From NCBI RefSeq assembly GCF_014333615.1, contig NZ_JACSCY010000019.1:25927-89926 (forward strand): 64,000 bases of DNA, given 5' to 3'. Of this stretch, positions 1 to 8,272 are shown piece after piece. Every line of letters starts with the position of its first letter. The first letter of the stretch is position 1. This DNA comes from Hymenobacter citatus. Its GTDB lineage: Bacteria > Bacteroidota > Bacteroidia > Cytophagales > Hymenobacteraceae. The notes beneath the pieces were generated by a model. The model ran no database searches. It was not told the DNA's origin and saw only the letters and a list, made by a program, of their open reading frames with translations. A program made the position numbers and the translations under genes.

Positions 1-2122
1 TGGCCTCCCTACCCGTCACCTGGCCCTGGCCGTTATAGACGTTCATCGAGTCGCCATCCAGGTTTTCGCGCGTTGTCAGCACACCCAGGCTGAACCACGA
101 TTCGGCCCCGCGCACAAACTCGCCGCTGATGCGCGCATCGATTCCGGCGGCGTAGGCGCGGGCGTTGTTTTTGGCGAAGTAGCGCAGGCGCAGGTTGTCC
201 ACGTCGTAGGGCACCACGTCAGTGAGGTACTTATAATAGACTTCACCCGAAAACCGAAACGGCCGGTCGAACTGCTGAAAGCGGATTTCGGTGCCGGCAA
301 TAGCGTGCAGCGACTTCTGCGCCCGCAGTTCAGGATTGAGCTGAGCCTGAATCAGCAGCGCATCTTGCAGGGTAGCCTGCGTGCCTACCTGGTTGCGTAG
401 CTCCCGGTAGAACGGCGGTTGCGCATATAGGCCCACGGCCGCCTTGTACGACACATTAGGGTGGCGGCGCGACACCTGGGCGTACTGCACCCGCGGACTA
501 ACTACCAACTGCTGATTGACCGACCAATAATGCGCCCGCACGCCCAGCGTGAGCGTTTTCAAAGAGTCAATATCGAAGGTATTCTGCACGTAGCCCTGGG
601 TGCGGTAGCTGTCCAGGTTCAGGTCCGACACCAGGCGGGTGCGGCGGTACTCGGGCACGTAGTCGGCCGAGTCTACGAAACTGTATTCGTTGAGCTGATC
701 GTCAATCCGCTCCCTACCCGTCTTCACCCCGAAGCGTACCAGGTGCCGGGCCGCGGGCGTCCATTGGCCGCGGGCGTCCAGCGTAAACACCTTCGCCAAC
801 AGCGTGTTGCGGGAGTGGTCGAAGCGCGAGCCCACGTCGCGCACGCGCACTTCGCGGTTGAAATCGGGGCCGGGGGCACGGTTGATTTCCGAGAAACGGT
901 AGCTGGCTTCCACGTCGCGGTACTCCAGCTCCCTAGACACAAACGCACCGGCCAGCAGCTCGCCCTGGAGGCGGTCGGTGAAGCGGTGGCGCAGGTTCAG
1001 GCCGCCCTGGTAGGTGTCGTACTGCATCCGCTCGCGGCCATCGTAGAAGATGGTGAGGCGGGTGAGTTGGTTCCCCGCCGCGTTGAAGGTGCTTTGCCCG
1101 CTCTCGGGCGTGAAGCGAAAATCGTTGTGGGCGGCCGTGGCCAGTATCCCCAGCGAGGTGCGGGTTTCGTCGCCGGCGGGGCCCAGGTTGGCATTCACGT
1201 AGAGCTGGCCGTCGTAGAAGGTAGGGTTGTAGCCACCCTGCTGCTGGCGTAGCGACTGCAACACGTAGCGGGCGTTTTTGTAGCGCACGCCGGCCAGGTA
1301 GCTCACGCGCTTGTTGGGCGAAGTCGCCTCCACGTGGGCCGTGCCGCCTACCAGGCTGGCCGAGCCCGAAGCGGCAAAACGGCGGGGCGTTTTGTACTGC
1401 GCGCTCAGCACCGACGACAGTTTATCACCATACTTCGGCTGCCAGCCCCCGGTCGAGAATTCCACCTTCTCCACCAAATCCGGGTTGATGAAGCTGAGGC
1501 CTTCCTGCTGAGCGGCTGTCACCAGAAACGGCCGGTATATTTCAAAGCCGTTCACGTACACGAGATTTTCCTCGTAGTTGCCACCCCGCACCGAGTAGGT
1601 GCTGGTTAGCTCGTTGTTGGCTACCACGCCGGGTAGGGTGGTCAGAATCTTATTGAAGTCGCCGAAGGTAGAGGGCAGCTCCTTGACCGCCCGCGGGTCG
1701 AGCGGCGTGAGGCTGACTTGTTCACGGGTATCGGCCTGGTCGCGGCGGCCGCGCACAGTCACGTTGCCGATGGCGCGGGAATCGGCCTGCAAGGTAAGCT
1801 GAAGTGGCTGAATCGTAGCGGCCGATAGCGGCACGCGTAAGGCCTGAAAGCCCAGACTGCGCACCACCAATACCGGCGCAGGCTCCCCGGCCGGAAACGC
1901 TACTCGCAGCCGAAAATAGCCCTGCTCGTTGGTGCTGGTGCCGCCGGGTTGGCCTTCCACGCCTACCCCTACCTGGGGCAACGGCTCACCAGCCGCATCG
2001 CGCACGGTGCCACTCACCAGTTGCGAAGCTACTTGCTGGGCCACGGCGGCAGGCATTCCCACCAGCAACAACGCCGTTACAATTCCCCAAAAAAGACAGC
2101 CAGAACGGTCCGCGTGCGTCAT
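1..2122 (-). CDS. TonB-dependent outer-membrane receptor, C-terminus beyond the window
   Basis: Outer-membrane beta-barrel receptor that takes up a ligand using TonB/ExbBD energy; the ligand cannot be told. I translated the strand by hand and found it open from the ATG at 2122 to the window edge (about 707 residues), so the 3' end is missing. A signal peptide covers about residues 1-29 (cut after AVAQ). A CarboxypepD_reg-like domain follows at about 36-118 (SGTVRDAAGEPLPQVGV), then a plug domain at about 130-240 (LPGVVANNELTSTYSVRGGN) and barrel strands. This order is usual for Bacteroidota TonB receptors. No SusD partner is visible in the window. Confidence 0.88.
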   Translation of the reverse strand, partial: MTHADRSGCLFWGIVTALLLVGMPAAVAQQVASQLVSGTVRDAAGEPLPQVGVGVEGQPGGTSTNEQGYFRLRVAFPAGEPAPVLVVRSLGFQALRVPLSAATIQPLQLTLQADSRAIGNVTVRGRRDQADTREQVSLTPLDPRAVKELPSTFGDFNKILTTLPGVVANNELTSTYSVRGGNYEENLVYVNGFEIYRPFLVTAAQQEGLSFINPDLVEKVEFSTGGWQPKYGDKLSSVLSAQYKTPRRFAASGSASLVGGTAHVEATSPNKRVSYLAGVRYKNARYVLQSLRQQQGGYNPTFYDGQLYVNANLGPAGDETRTSLGILATAAHNDFRFTPESGQSTFNAAGNQLTRLTIFYDGRERMQYDTYQGGLNLRHRFTDRLQGELLAGAFVSRELEYRDVEASYRFSEINRAPGPDFNREVRVRDVGSRFDHSRNTLLAKVFTLDARGQWTPAARHLVRFGVKTGRERIDDQLNEYSFVDSADYVPEYRRTRLVSDLNLDSYRTQGYVQNTFDIDSLKTLTLGVRAHYWSVNQQLVVSPRVQYAQVSRRHPNVSYKAAVGLYAQPPFYRELRNQVGTQATLQDALLIQAQLNPELRAQKSLHAIAGTEIRFQQFDRPFRFSGEVYYKYLTDVVPYDVDNLRLRYFAKNNARAYAAGIDARISGEFVRGAESWFSLGVLTTRENLDGDSMNVYNGQGQVTGREA

Positions 2123-2264
2123 AGAGTATTTATCGGATGTGCTGATCGGTAAATATGCTGATAACACGACGCAACCCCACTAGCTCGCTGACAACCATCC
2201 TGCCAACACCTATTATTATATAACCTCATCCACTTACTTAGCAGCACATCAACTCATCAGCATA

Positions 2265-2948
2265 TCAATACGCTACCTCATCTACCTGTTGGCGCAGCCG
2301 GGCCAACGTGCCCACTGGGTCGCCACCACTGAATACAAAGCTACCGGCCACCAGCACGTCGGCGCCGGCTTGCACCAAAGCGGCGGCATTGTCGCTGCTC
2401 ACGCCACCGTCGATTTCAATGAGGGCCGACGAGCCGCAGTCGATTAGCAACTCTTTCAGGGCAGCTACTTTGCGCAGGGTGTTGGGGATAAACGTTTGGC
2501 CACCAAAGCCGGGATTCACGGACATCACCAGCACCATATCCAGGTCAGCGGCAATGTCTTCAAGCAGGCTTACGGGGGTAGCCGGGTTCAGGGCCACGCA
2601 GGCTTTGCAGCCCAGCTTCTTGATTTGCTGCACCACCCGGTGCAAGTGCGGGCAGGCTTCGTAGTGCACCGTGATACTGGCGGCACCCGCGTCGCGGATG
2701 GCCTGTAGGTAGTCCTGCGGGCTTTCGATCATCAGGTGCACGTCGAGGGGTTGCTTGGCGTAGCGGGCAATGGCCTCCAGCACGGGCACGCCGAAGGAAA
2801 TGTTGGGCACGAAGCGGCCGTCCATCACGTCGCAATGCAGCCAGTCGGCGGCGCTGTCGGCCAAGCGCTCCACTTCGGCTTGCAGGTTGGCAAAGTCACT
2901 GGCCAGCAACGAAGGCGCCAGCTGAGGTTTCGGACGAGTAGCATTCAT
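2265..2948 (-). CDS. rpe: Ribulose-phosphate 3-epimerase
   Basis: Interconverts ribulose 5-phosphate and xylulose 5-phosphate in the pentose phosphate pathway (cytosol). The 227-residue TIM-barrel protein has the family signatures: APSLLASDF near the start, the metal and catalytic residues His38 and Asp40 in HCDVMDG, His71 in DVHLMIE, MSVNPGFGGQ at 142-151 and Asp180 in EIDGGVSSDN. I chose the ATG at 2948 (MNATRPKP). The frame stays open to 3044, but that extension only translates an intergenic hairpin repeat and has no family counterpart. Length is normal for Rpe. Confidence 0.96.
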   Translation of the reverse strand: MNATRPKPQLAPSLLASDFANLQAEVERLADSAADWLHCDVMDGRFVPNISFGVPVLEAIARYAKQPLDVHLMIESPQDYLQAIRDAGAASITVHYEACPHLHRVVQQIKKLGCKACVALNPATPVSLLEDIAADLDMVLVMSVNPGFGGQTFIPNTLRKVAALKELLIDCGSSALIEIDGGVSSDNAAALVQAGADVLVAGSFVFSGGDPVGTLARLRQQVDEVAY

Positions 2949-2967
2949 AGGGCGAAGATAGTGAGTG

Positions 2968-3086
2968 GTGAGATAGTGAAATGGTGAGATGGTGAGTTTG
3001 ATGTTCTGACGGCGCCACTTGCGCGAACTGCGCCGGTAGTGCAATCAGAACATCAAACTCACCATCTCACCATTTCACTATCTCAC
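2968..3086. repeat. F1 intergenic hairpin, copy a (42-bp perfect arms)
   Basis: Left arm 2968-3009 and right arm 3045-3086 are exact reverse complements over 42 bp, with a 35-nt loop rich in GCGC. The arms are tandem 8-nt units of form RGTGARAT ending in GAGTTTGATGTTCTGA. The element fills the gap between rpe and the next gene, whose TAG stop (3086-3088) touches the arm. Function unknown; it could act as an mRNA-stabilising or transcription-attenuating hairpin. Confidence 0.95.
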
Positions 3087-3400
3087 TATTTCTTCCAGGC
3101 TTGCCAGTCGATTTCACCGTTTTCGCGCTTGCGCAGGAAGTAGGTTTGGTCGTCTTTCTGAGTTTTGCCGAACGTTACGTCACCGCGGCAATCGAGGCAT
3201 TTTACGCTGGTATACTTGAACTTGTCTTGGGCCACGCGGGAGGTAAGGTCCAGGTTGTCGGAGCCGCACAGGCCGCAGGCGGGCACGTCGGGGAAGCTGA
3301 GCCGGTCGTATTCGGCCACTACTTCGTGGAAGTTGGGGCCTTGTACCGTGAAGTGAAACTGTCGCCGACCAATGCGCTTGGTCACCATTAACTGTAACAT
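3086..3400 (-). CDS. Hypothetical zinc-ribbon protein
   Basis: A 104-residue cytosolic protein that I do not recognise. It carries two CxxC pairs, CGLCGSDN and VKCLDCRGD, about 26 residues apart, which together look like a small zinc ribbon. The region after them is rich in Lys, Asp and Gln (GKTQKDDQTYFLRKREN). The N-terminus has a basic stretch (TKRIGRRQFHF). The start may be the ATG at 3400 or the internal ATG four codons later. It could bind nucleic acid, but that is inference from the zinc ribbon only. Confidence 0.6.
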   Translation of the reverse strand: MLQLMVTKRIGRRQFHFTVQGPNFHEVVAEYDRLSFPDVPACGLCGSDNLDLTSRVAQDKFKYTSVKCLDCRGDVTFGKTQKDDQTYFLRKRENGEIDWQAWKK

Positions 3401-3464
3401 CTGAGAAAAGTAAGGAATTGAAAAAACAAGAAGAAGCCAGCCGTGAACCGGGCCAGCAGCTGCG

Positions 3465-5147
3465 CTACAACCGAATCAGACGCAACGTGTAGGGCGCCGC
3501 ACCGCGCCTACCCAATCGGCAGCTATATACGCCCGGCTGCAATGAGGCCGTGGGCAACTGCACGCTGGCGGCGTTGGATGCTGGTAGCACCAGAGTTGCT
3601 ACCAGGCTGCCCCGCACATCGTAGAGGCGCACTTCAAGCGGCTGAGTGCGCAGCTCGGCGGGGAGTTGCAGGGTGCACGCAGCCGCGCCGGGCGGCACGG
3701 GATTCGGATACAACTGTACCAAGCGCCCTACCCCCACGGTGGGCGCCGTGGGTAGGGGGATGCCTGCCACCGCTTGCTGCGCCCGCCCGAAGTTGGGGAT
3801 ACCGTAGCCCAATAGGTTATCTGGTGTGGTGGCTTGCGAGGCTGAACGTTGCAGGTAGTCAATCACCTGCTGGGCTGTGAGCGTGGGGTGCGCCTGCCAG
3901 AAGCCGGCCGCCAGCCCTGCCGTGATGGGACTGGAAAAGGAGGTGCCATTGCCGCGCCCTATCGCTCCACTGGGATACACAAAGGCCGCCTGTTGGCCCA
4001 TGGCGCTCACGTTGGGCTTCAGGCGGTTATCGGCCGTAGGACCAATGGAGCTGAACCGGGCACGCAGGCCCAGCGAGTCTACGGCGCCTACCGTCAGGAT
4101 GGAATCAGCGTCGGCGGGGGCCGTGAGGTAGCGCCAGCGGTTATTGCCCTCGTTGCCGGCGCTGCTGACTACCAGCATCCCTACCCGCGCCGCCACCGTG
4201 GCTGCCCGCGTGCTAAGCGCGGTGCGGCCGTCTAACTCGGCATAGGTATAGTCGACGGAGGGCGCATCAAAGGTGTTGTAGCCCAGCGATGAGTTGATGA
4301 TATCGATGCCCAGCGAATCGGCCCGTTCGGCAGCAATCAGCCAATTAACTTCCTCAAGTGGGTGCTCCGAGGCGACATCCTCCGTCACAAACAGATGGTA
4401 GGTTGCCTGTGGAGCCGTACCGACAAATACGCCGGGTTGGTTGCCGGCCATCGTGGAGAGTACCAACGTACCGTGGTCATCGTACTGATATATATTCTGG
4501 TCGCGCCCTACGAAGTTGTACACGCTGGCCAAGCGGTTCTGCTGGTACAGCGAGGCGAAAACCAACCCAGTATTCACTCCCGGAAAGCCACCATCGAACA
4601 CGGCAATCTGCATGCCTTCGCCCCGAAAACCAGCGTCGTGCATCACGTCGGCCCCAATCTGGCGGGTTTGGGCGTAGGCTTTGCCGTAGTCGGCGCGGGT
4701 GCCAGCGGGGCGGGCAGGGGTAAGCGCGGGGGCTGCCACGGAAGGCGATGAAGCAGCCGCCGGCCGGTTGAGCGTGCGCGCACTGCGCACGCACGGCAAG
4801 GCCTGCACCAGAGCCAGCGCGGCGGAATCACACTCTACTACCACGGCATTAAACCACCGTGAGGTGTACCACACCTTGGTGCCGGCCACGGCCTGCACCT
4901 GCGCCACGTAGGCGGGGTCTACGGGCAGGTCGCGGGGCAGCAGGGCAATGTTTTGGCGGGTACGACGGGCCAGGGCGCGGGCCGTCAGAAACCGTTGGGG
5001 CGCCGTGAGGCTATAGGGCGTGTTGGCTTTGTCGCGCAGGTAGATCAGGTGCTTGCGCACGGTAGGTATCACTGGGGGCCGTAGCGCAGCCATCACTCGG
5101 TTTGCGAATGGCCACCAGACCATTACTAATAGTATGAGAATCCGCAT
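3465..5147 (-). CDS. Secreted subtilisin-family (S8) protease with T9SS C-terminal domain
   Basis: A 560-residue serine endopeptidase predicted to leave the cell through the type IX secretion system. A signal peptide spans about residues 1-20 (cut near RVMA). An inhibitor-like propeptide follows to about residue 150. The catalytic domain holds Asp185 (IAVFDGGFPG), His225 (YDDHGTLV), oxyanion Asn332 (SSAGNEG) and Ser403 (NGTSFSSPITAG). The last ~80 residues start with LVQLYPNPVPPG and form a type A sorting domain of the Por secretion type, ending in basic and hydrophobic residues. The gene stands alone. Its substrate is unknown; scavenging of external protein is likely. Confidence 0.93.
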   Translation of the reverse strand: MRILILLVMVWWPFANRVMAALRPPVIPTVRKHLIYLRDKANTPYSLTAPQRFLTARALARRTRQNIALLPRDLPVDPAYVAQVQAVAGTKVWYTSRWFNAVVVECDSAALALVQALPCVRSARTLNRPAAASSPSVAAPALTPARPAGTRADYGKAYAQTRQIGADVMHDAGFRGEGMQIAVFDGGFPGVNTGLVFASLYQQNRLASVYNFVGRDQNIYQYDDHGTLVLSTMAGNQPGVFVGTAPQATYHLFVTEDVASEHPLEEVNWLIAAERADSLGIDIINSSLGYNTFDAPSVDYTYAELDGRTALSTRAATVAARVGMLVVSSAGNEGNNRWRYLTAPADADSILTVGAVDSLGLRARFSSIGPTADNRLKPNVSAMGQQAAFVYPSGAIGRGNGTSFSSPITAGLAAGFWQAHPTLTAQQVIDYLQRSASQATTPDNLLGYGIPNFGRAQQAVAGIPLPTAPTVGVGRLVQLYPNPVPPGAAACTLQLPAELRTQPLEVRLYDVRGSLVATLVLPASNAASVQLPTASLQPGVYSCRLGRRGAAPYTLRLIRL

Positions 5148-5248
5148 AAAAATGGCGCTGCTTACCTGCCTCCAAGATACGAATTTTCATAGCTTATGCC
5201 TATATTCAAAACGATTTTGTTGGATAAACACGATGCTTGATGCATAAA

Positions 5249-5275
5249 AAAAGGCCCGCATTGCGCGAGCCTTTT
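5249..5275 (-). terminator. Rho-independent terminator after the lipoprotein gene
   Basis: A 7-bp stem (AAAAGGC/GCCTTTT) with an inner CGC/GCG stem, followed on the minus strand by a T run. It lies 38 bp past the stop codon at 5313, so it probably ends that transcript. Confidence 0.7.
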
Positions 5276-5312
5276 CTCATTTTTTTAGCAAAACAAGTAG
5301 TTATTCTATGTC

Positions 5313-6056
5313 CTATAGGTTGCCGGATTCCAGCAGCGTTTCGCGGCGCACCTGCCCACGGTACACATTATTTTTGGTGGGCACACAGTTGCCGGTGCCG
5401 CAGTACACGAACCGCCGACGTACGCGCGCCACCGGACCCACGCCCTGGGCATATACCTGCCGGTACTTGGCCACGTTATACAGGCCATCGTCGAGGGTGG
5501 TGCCGGTGGCGGTGTTTAGCTCGGTGTCAGTGGTGGTCACGGTGCGCTCGTAGGTGCGGCCGTTTGCAGTGTAGGCCTCGCCTACCTGCTGATACTCCCG
5601 GTTCTGGGCCGTTACGGTATCGAGGGAGTTGTAGGCGTCGCGGTTCCAACTGTAGCCGGTGCGGGTAGGAAACACCAGCTCCACGGTACGGCGGTTGTTG
5701 CGAATCTGCTGTAAGGTGCGGTCGGTGGGTAGCAGCACCAGGGTGCTGTCGTCCTGCCAGGCGTCGGTGGCGGTGGCGCGGCGCGAGCGGATCACGTTGT
5801 AGGCCGTCTGCCCGCTGGCATCGGTAAAGCTGCCCGCCACCCGCTCCCGAAACTGAAACTGCTGCACCGTCAGCACGTTGTCGCGCCAGAGGCTGTCGGT
5901 CACGGCGTAGGTGCGGTAGGTGCCTACCCTCACGGGGTAATAATCGTTTTCGGGTGCGGGCGTTTCCTCGTTGTTTTCGGTGCAGGCCACAGCAGCCAGC
6001 GCCAGCAAGCTAACGACGAAAACCCGGCTCAATAATCGTGGATAGTGATGCGTCAT
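5313..6056 (-). CDS. Hypothetical lipoprotein
   Basis: A 247-residue protein whose family I do not recognise. The N-terminus MTHHYPRLLSRVFVVSLL is followed by a lipobox ALAAVAC, so Cys25 should be lipidated and the protein held at the outer or inner membrane. After a Glu/Asn-rich linker (TENNEETPAPEND) the mature part looks like a beta-rich domain with many Thr and Tyr residues. I chose the ATG at 6056; the frame is open to 6149 but that part reads through a palindromic repeat. It has its own downstream terminator and no obvious operon partner. Confidence 0.7.
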   Translation of the reverse strand: MTHHYPRLLSRVFVVSLLALAAVACTENNEETPAPENDYYPVRVGTYRTYAVTDSLWRDNVLTVQQFQFRERVAGSFTDASGQTAYNVIRSRRATATDAWQDDSTLVLLPTDRTLQQIRNNRRTVELVFPTRTGYSWNRDAYNSLDTVTAQNREYQQVGEAYTANGRTYERTVTTTDTELNTATGTTLDDGLYNVAKYRQVYAQGVGPVARVRRRFVYCGTGNCVPTKNNVYRGQVRRETLLESGNL

Positions 6057-6079
6057 ATAGTTGTTCGTCTTAGCTGTCA

Positions 6080-6237
6080 GTTGTATAGTAGGTGTTGTTT
6101 GACAGACCGTCATTTCGAACGCAGTGAGAAATCTTGCGTGCAACAGCAATCCAATCGTCAGGAAATTACCGGGAGCATGCGAGATTTCTCACTGCGTTCG
6201 AAATGACGATCTATCAAATAACACCTACTATACAACT
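6080..6237. repeat. Long nested palindrome between lipoprotein gene and mnmA (F2 variant)
   Basis: Inner arms 6108-6134 and 6182-6208 are exact 27-bp reverse complements (CGTCATTTCGAACGCAGTGA type). They sit inside outer arms, about 6080-6107 and 6209-6237, that are complementary with few mismatches (TTGTATAGTAGGTGTT type). The whole 158-bp block can fold into one hairpin with a ~47-nt loop. The mnmA stop codon (6237-6239) abuts the right arm. Confidence 0.92.
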
Positions 6238-7379
6238 TATACAGCAGCCAATTCAGCTGGTAACGGCAATTCGCCAATAACGTGCCGTTCTATCCAGCCG
6301 CCGCCTAGCACGTCCTGGCCGTCGTAGAACACGGCGGCCTGGCCGGGCGTGATGGCGTGCACGGGCTCTTCGAAGTACACGCGGATTTTGTCGCCTACCT
6401 GCTCCAGAAAGGCCGGGGCGCCGTCGTGGTTGTAGCGCACTTTGGTGGTGCTGGGAACCAGGCCGCGGCCTTCCAGAGAGGACCATTTGCCCATGTTCAG
6501 CTTGCCCACCACAGTGGCCGTGCTGGCCAGGTCGTCGTAGTTGCCGAGCACTACCTGGTTGGTTTCGGGGTGAATGGCCGTGACGTAGGCTGGGAAGCCC
6601 AGGGCCACGCCCAGCCCTTTGCGCTGGCCAATGGTGTAGAAGGGGTAGCCCGCGTGCGTACCCACCACCGTACCATCGCGCAGTACGAACTGCCCGCCGG
6701 CCACGCGCTCCTCCAGGCCCGGCACGCGGCGGCGCAGGAAGCCGCGGTAGTCGTTGTCGGGGATGAAGCAGATTTCGTAGCTCTCGGGCTTGTTTACCAG
6801 CTCCGTAAAGCCGCGGCGACGCGCCTCGTCGTAAATCTCGGTTTTGCGCATGGCGCCCAACGGAAACAACGTGCGCGACAGGCTTTCCTGCGATACGCCC
6901 CACAGAGCGTACGACTGGTCCTTGTTCTCATCCACGCCTTTGCTGACTACGTAGCGGCCGTTTTCGTGGCGCACCTGGGCGTAGTGGCCGGTGGCGATGA
7001 ACTCGCAGCCGAGCTGGTCGGCGCGGCGCAGCAGGGCATCCCACTTAATGTGGGTGTTGCAGAGCACGCAGGGGTTGGGCGTGCGGCCGGCCAAGTACTC
7101 GTCGGTGAAGTTGCTGATGACGAAATCCCCGAACTCGTCGCGGATGTCGATAATGTAGTGCGGGAAACCCAGCTCCACGGCAATCTGCCGGGCGTCGTTG
7201 ATGCTGTCGAGGGAGCAGCAGCCGGTTTCTTTTTTGGAGCCGCCCGCCGAGGCGTAGTCCCAGGTTTTCATGGTCATACCGACCACCTCGTAGCCTTGCT
7301 CGTGCAGCAATACCGCTGCCACCGAGCTGTCGATGCCGCCGCTCATCGCGACCAGCACCCGTCCTTTCGTCGTGTTCAT
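6237..7379 (-). CDS. mnmA: tRNA-specific 2-thiouridylase
   Basis: Puts sulfur on carbon 2 of the wobble uridine of tRNA Lys, Glu and Gln, using ATP and a persulfide relay (cytosol). The 380-residue protein has the PP-loop SGGIDSS (13-19), a catalytic Cys107 in NPCVLCN and the partner Cys204 in YEICFIPD, matching the E. coli Cys102/Cys199 pair in context. GHYAQVR and the Ala/Gly-rich FYTIGQRKG block are also family marks. Length is normal. A TATCTTTG -7 box lies 47 bp upstream of the ATG. Confidence 0.97.
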   Translation of the reverse strand: MNTTKGRVLVAMSGGIDSSVAAVLLHEQGYEVVGMTMKTWDYASAGGSKKETGCCSLDSINDARQIAVELGFPHYIIDIRDEFGDFVISNFTDEYLAGRTPNPCVLCNTHIKWDALLRRADQLGCEFIATGHYAQVRHENGRYVVSKGVDENKDQSYALWGVSQESLSRTLFPLGAMRKTEIYDEARRRGFTELVNKPESYEICFIPDNDYRGFLRRRVPGLEERVAGGQFVLRDGTVVGTHAGYPFYTIGQRKGLGVALGFPAYVTAIHPETNQVVLGNYDDLASTATVVGKLNMGKWSSLEGRGLVPSTTKVRYNHDGAPAFLEQVGDKIRVYFEEPVHAITPGQAAVFYDGQDVLGGGWIERHVIGELPLPAELAAV

Positions 7380-7425
7380 GGAGAGTAGAAAAACGCCCGG
7401 GAGTCCAAAGTTCCCGGCCGCGCCG

Positions 7426-7433
7426 CAAAGATA
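7426..7433 (-). promoter_or_regulatory. Candidate -7 box for mnmA
   Basis: TATCTTTG on the minus strand exactly fits the Bacteroidota -7 consensus TAnnTTTG and lies 47 bp before the mnmA ATG. No clear -33 TTG was found at the usual 17-23 nt spacing. Confidence 0.5.
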
Positions 7434-7551
7434 CGGAATTGGGTTTTGGCGTGTCTTTAATCTGAATCACGGATTCGCTCGGATTAAGCGAATTTCACGG
7501 ATTTTGTGAACGGGTCCCTCTGATTCCTCGCTCCGCTCGGACTGACAACTG

Positions 7552-7559
7552 TACTTTTG
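7552..7559 (+). promoter_or_regulatory. Candidate -7 box for the TrpF-like gene
   Basis: TACTTTTG matches TAnnTTTG on the plus strand about 100 bp before the ATG at 7658. The upstream stretch 7461-7505 holds CGGATT-type F3 repeat sequence. Confidence 0.45.
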
Positions 7560-7620
7560 CCAATCTTTGCACTTTCAACTGACCGGTGCTTGCGGATCAG
7601 GCGTCTGCTTAAAAATCTAA

Positions 7621-7648
7621 GACCCCAAGACCCCAAGACCCCAAGACT
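7621..7648 (+). repeat. F4 array (GACCCCAA units) next to a start codon
   Basis: Three and a half direct copies of the 8-mer GACCCCAA end 9 bp before the ATG at 7658. The orientation relative to the gene is the same as in the F4 arrays before holA and bshB1 and at the start of tyrS. Confidence 0.9.
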
Positions 7649-7657
7649 CTACCTTAC

Positions 7658-8269
7658 ATGCTCCGTATTCCCGTTCTCGTTCGCGGCATCAACAATCTTT
7701 CCGACGCCCGCTACTGCGCCGGCATGGGCGCCGACGGCCTCATCTTCACCCTCGACCCTACCCTACCTGGCGCCGTAACGCCAACCCTCATGGGGGAACT
7801 GGCCGGCTGGGTGGCGGGCGTGAAGCTGCTGGGCGAGTTCGACGCGCAACCTGTTTCTGAAATCAACCGGCTGGTGGAGGAATGTGGCCTTCAGGAAGTG
7901 TTGCTGCACCAGCTGCCCACCACGCCGCTTTCGGTGGCTTCGTTGCTGACTGTAAATCTCGCTGATAGCCTAAGCGGCGCTCAGCGCGAGGAGATGGCGC
8001 AGCAGTATAGCACTATTTTTCCTACCGGTTTTGGGGTAGTAGTTGTGCTAGACTCGCCGGAGTTGGACCTCACCACCCAGCAGCAGCTGGCCGAAGCTGC
8101 CGTCCGTTTCCCGCTGTGGCTCAGCGGCGCCATCACTCCTAGCAATGTACTTCCCCTACTCGATACCGTACAGCCCGCCGGCTTCATTCTCTCTGGCGGT
8201 GACGAAATCAAGCCGGGCCTGCGCGATTTTACGGAGTTGGAAGCCGTGTTTGAAGCCTTGGAAGAGTAA
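7658..8269 (+). CDS. TrpF-like (beta/alpha)8 protein lacking the catalytic Cys
   Basis: A 203-residue protein shaped like phosphoribosylanthranilate isomerase. The start PVLVRGINNLSDARYC and GADGLIF at 25-30 follow the TrpF pattern KxCGITxxxDA...GADxxGFIF, but the general-base Cys is Arg9 here. Asp132 in VLDS (general acid) and the phosphate-site loops SGAITPSN and SGGDEIKPGLRDF are kept. So the fold and a phosphate pocket look intact while the known isomerase chemistry should be lost. No trp genes are nearby. It may be a degenerate TrpF or an enzyme with a new use. It converges with the next gene, leaving 3 bp between them. Confidence 0.72.
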   Translation: MLRIPVLVRGINNLSDARYCAGMGADGLIFTLDPTLPGAVTPTLMGELAGWVAGVKLLGEFDAQPVSEINRLVEECGLQEVLLHQLPTTPLSVASLLTVNLADSLSGAQREEMAQQYSTIFPTGFGVVVVLDSPELDLTTQQQLAEAAVRFPLWLSGAITPSNVLPLLDTVQPAGFILSGGDEIKPGLRDFTELEAVFEALEE

Positions 8270-8272
8270 GCC

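Noticed and set aside
461..1252. Long open frame on the plus strand opposite the TonB receptor
   Set aside because: The minus strand encodes a full receptor with signal peptide, plug and barrel. The plus frame is a His/Val/Ala-rich shadow typical of high-G+C DNA.
2949..3044. Longer N-terminus for Rpe
   Set aside because: It translates the F1 hairpin and precedes the conserved APSLLASDF start block, so I shortened the gene.
6057..6149. Longer N-terminus for the lipoprotein at 5313
   Set aside because: It runs into the palindrome and would bury the lipoprotein signal peptide.
6357..7388. 343-codon open frame opposite mnmA
   Set aside because: mnmA is complete with all catalytic motifs; the antisense frame has shadow composition.
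7621..7648. Possible CRISPR-like array
   Set aside because: Units are 8 nt and directly adjacent, with no spacers and no cas genes.
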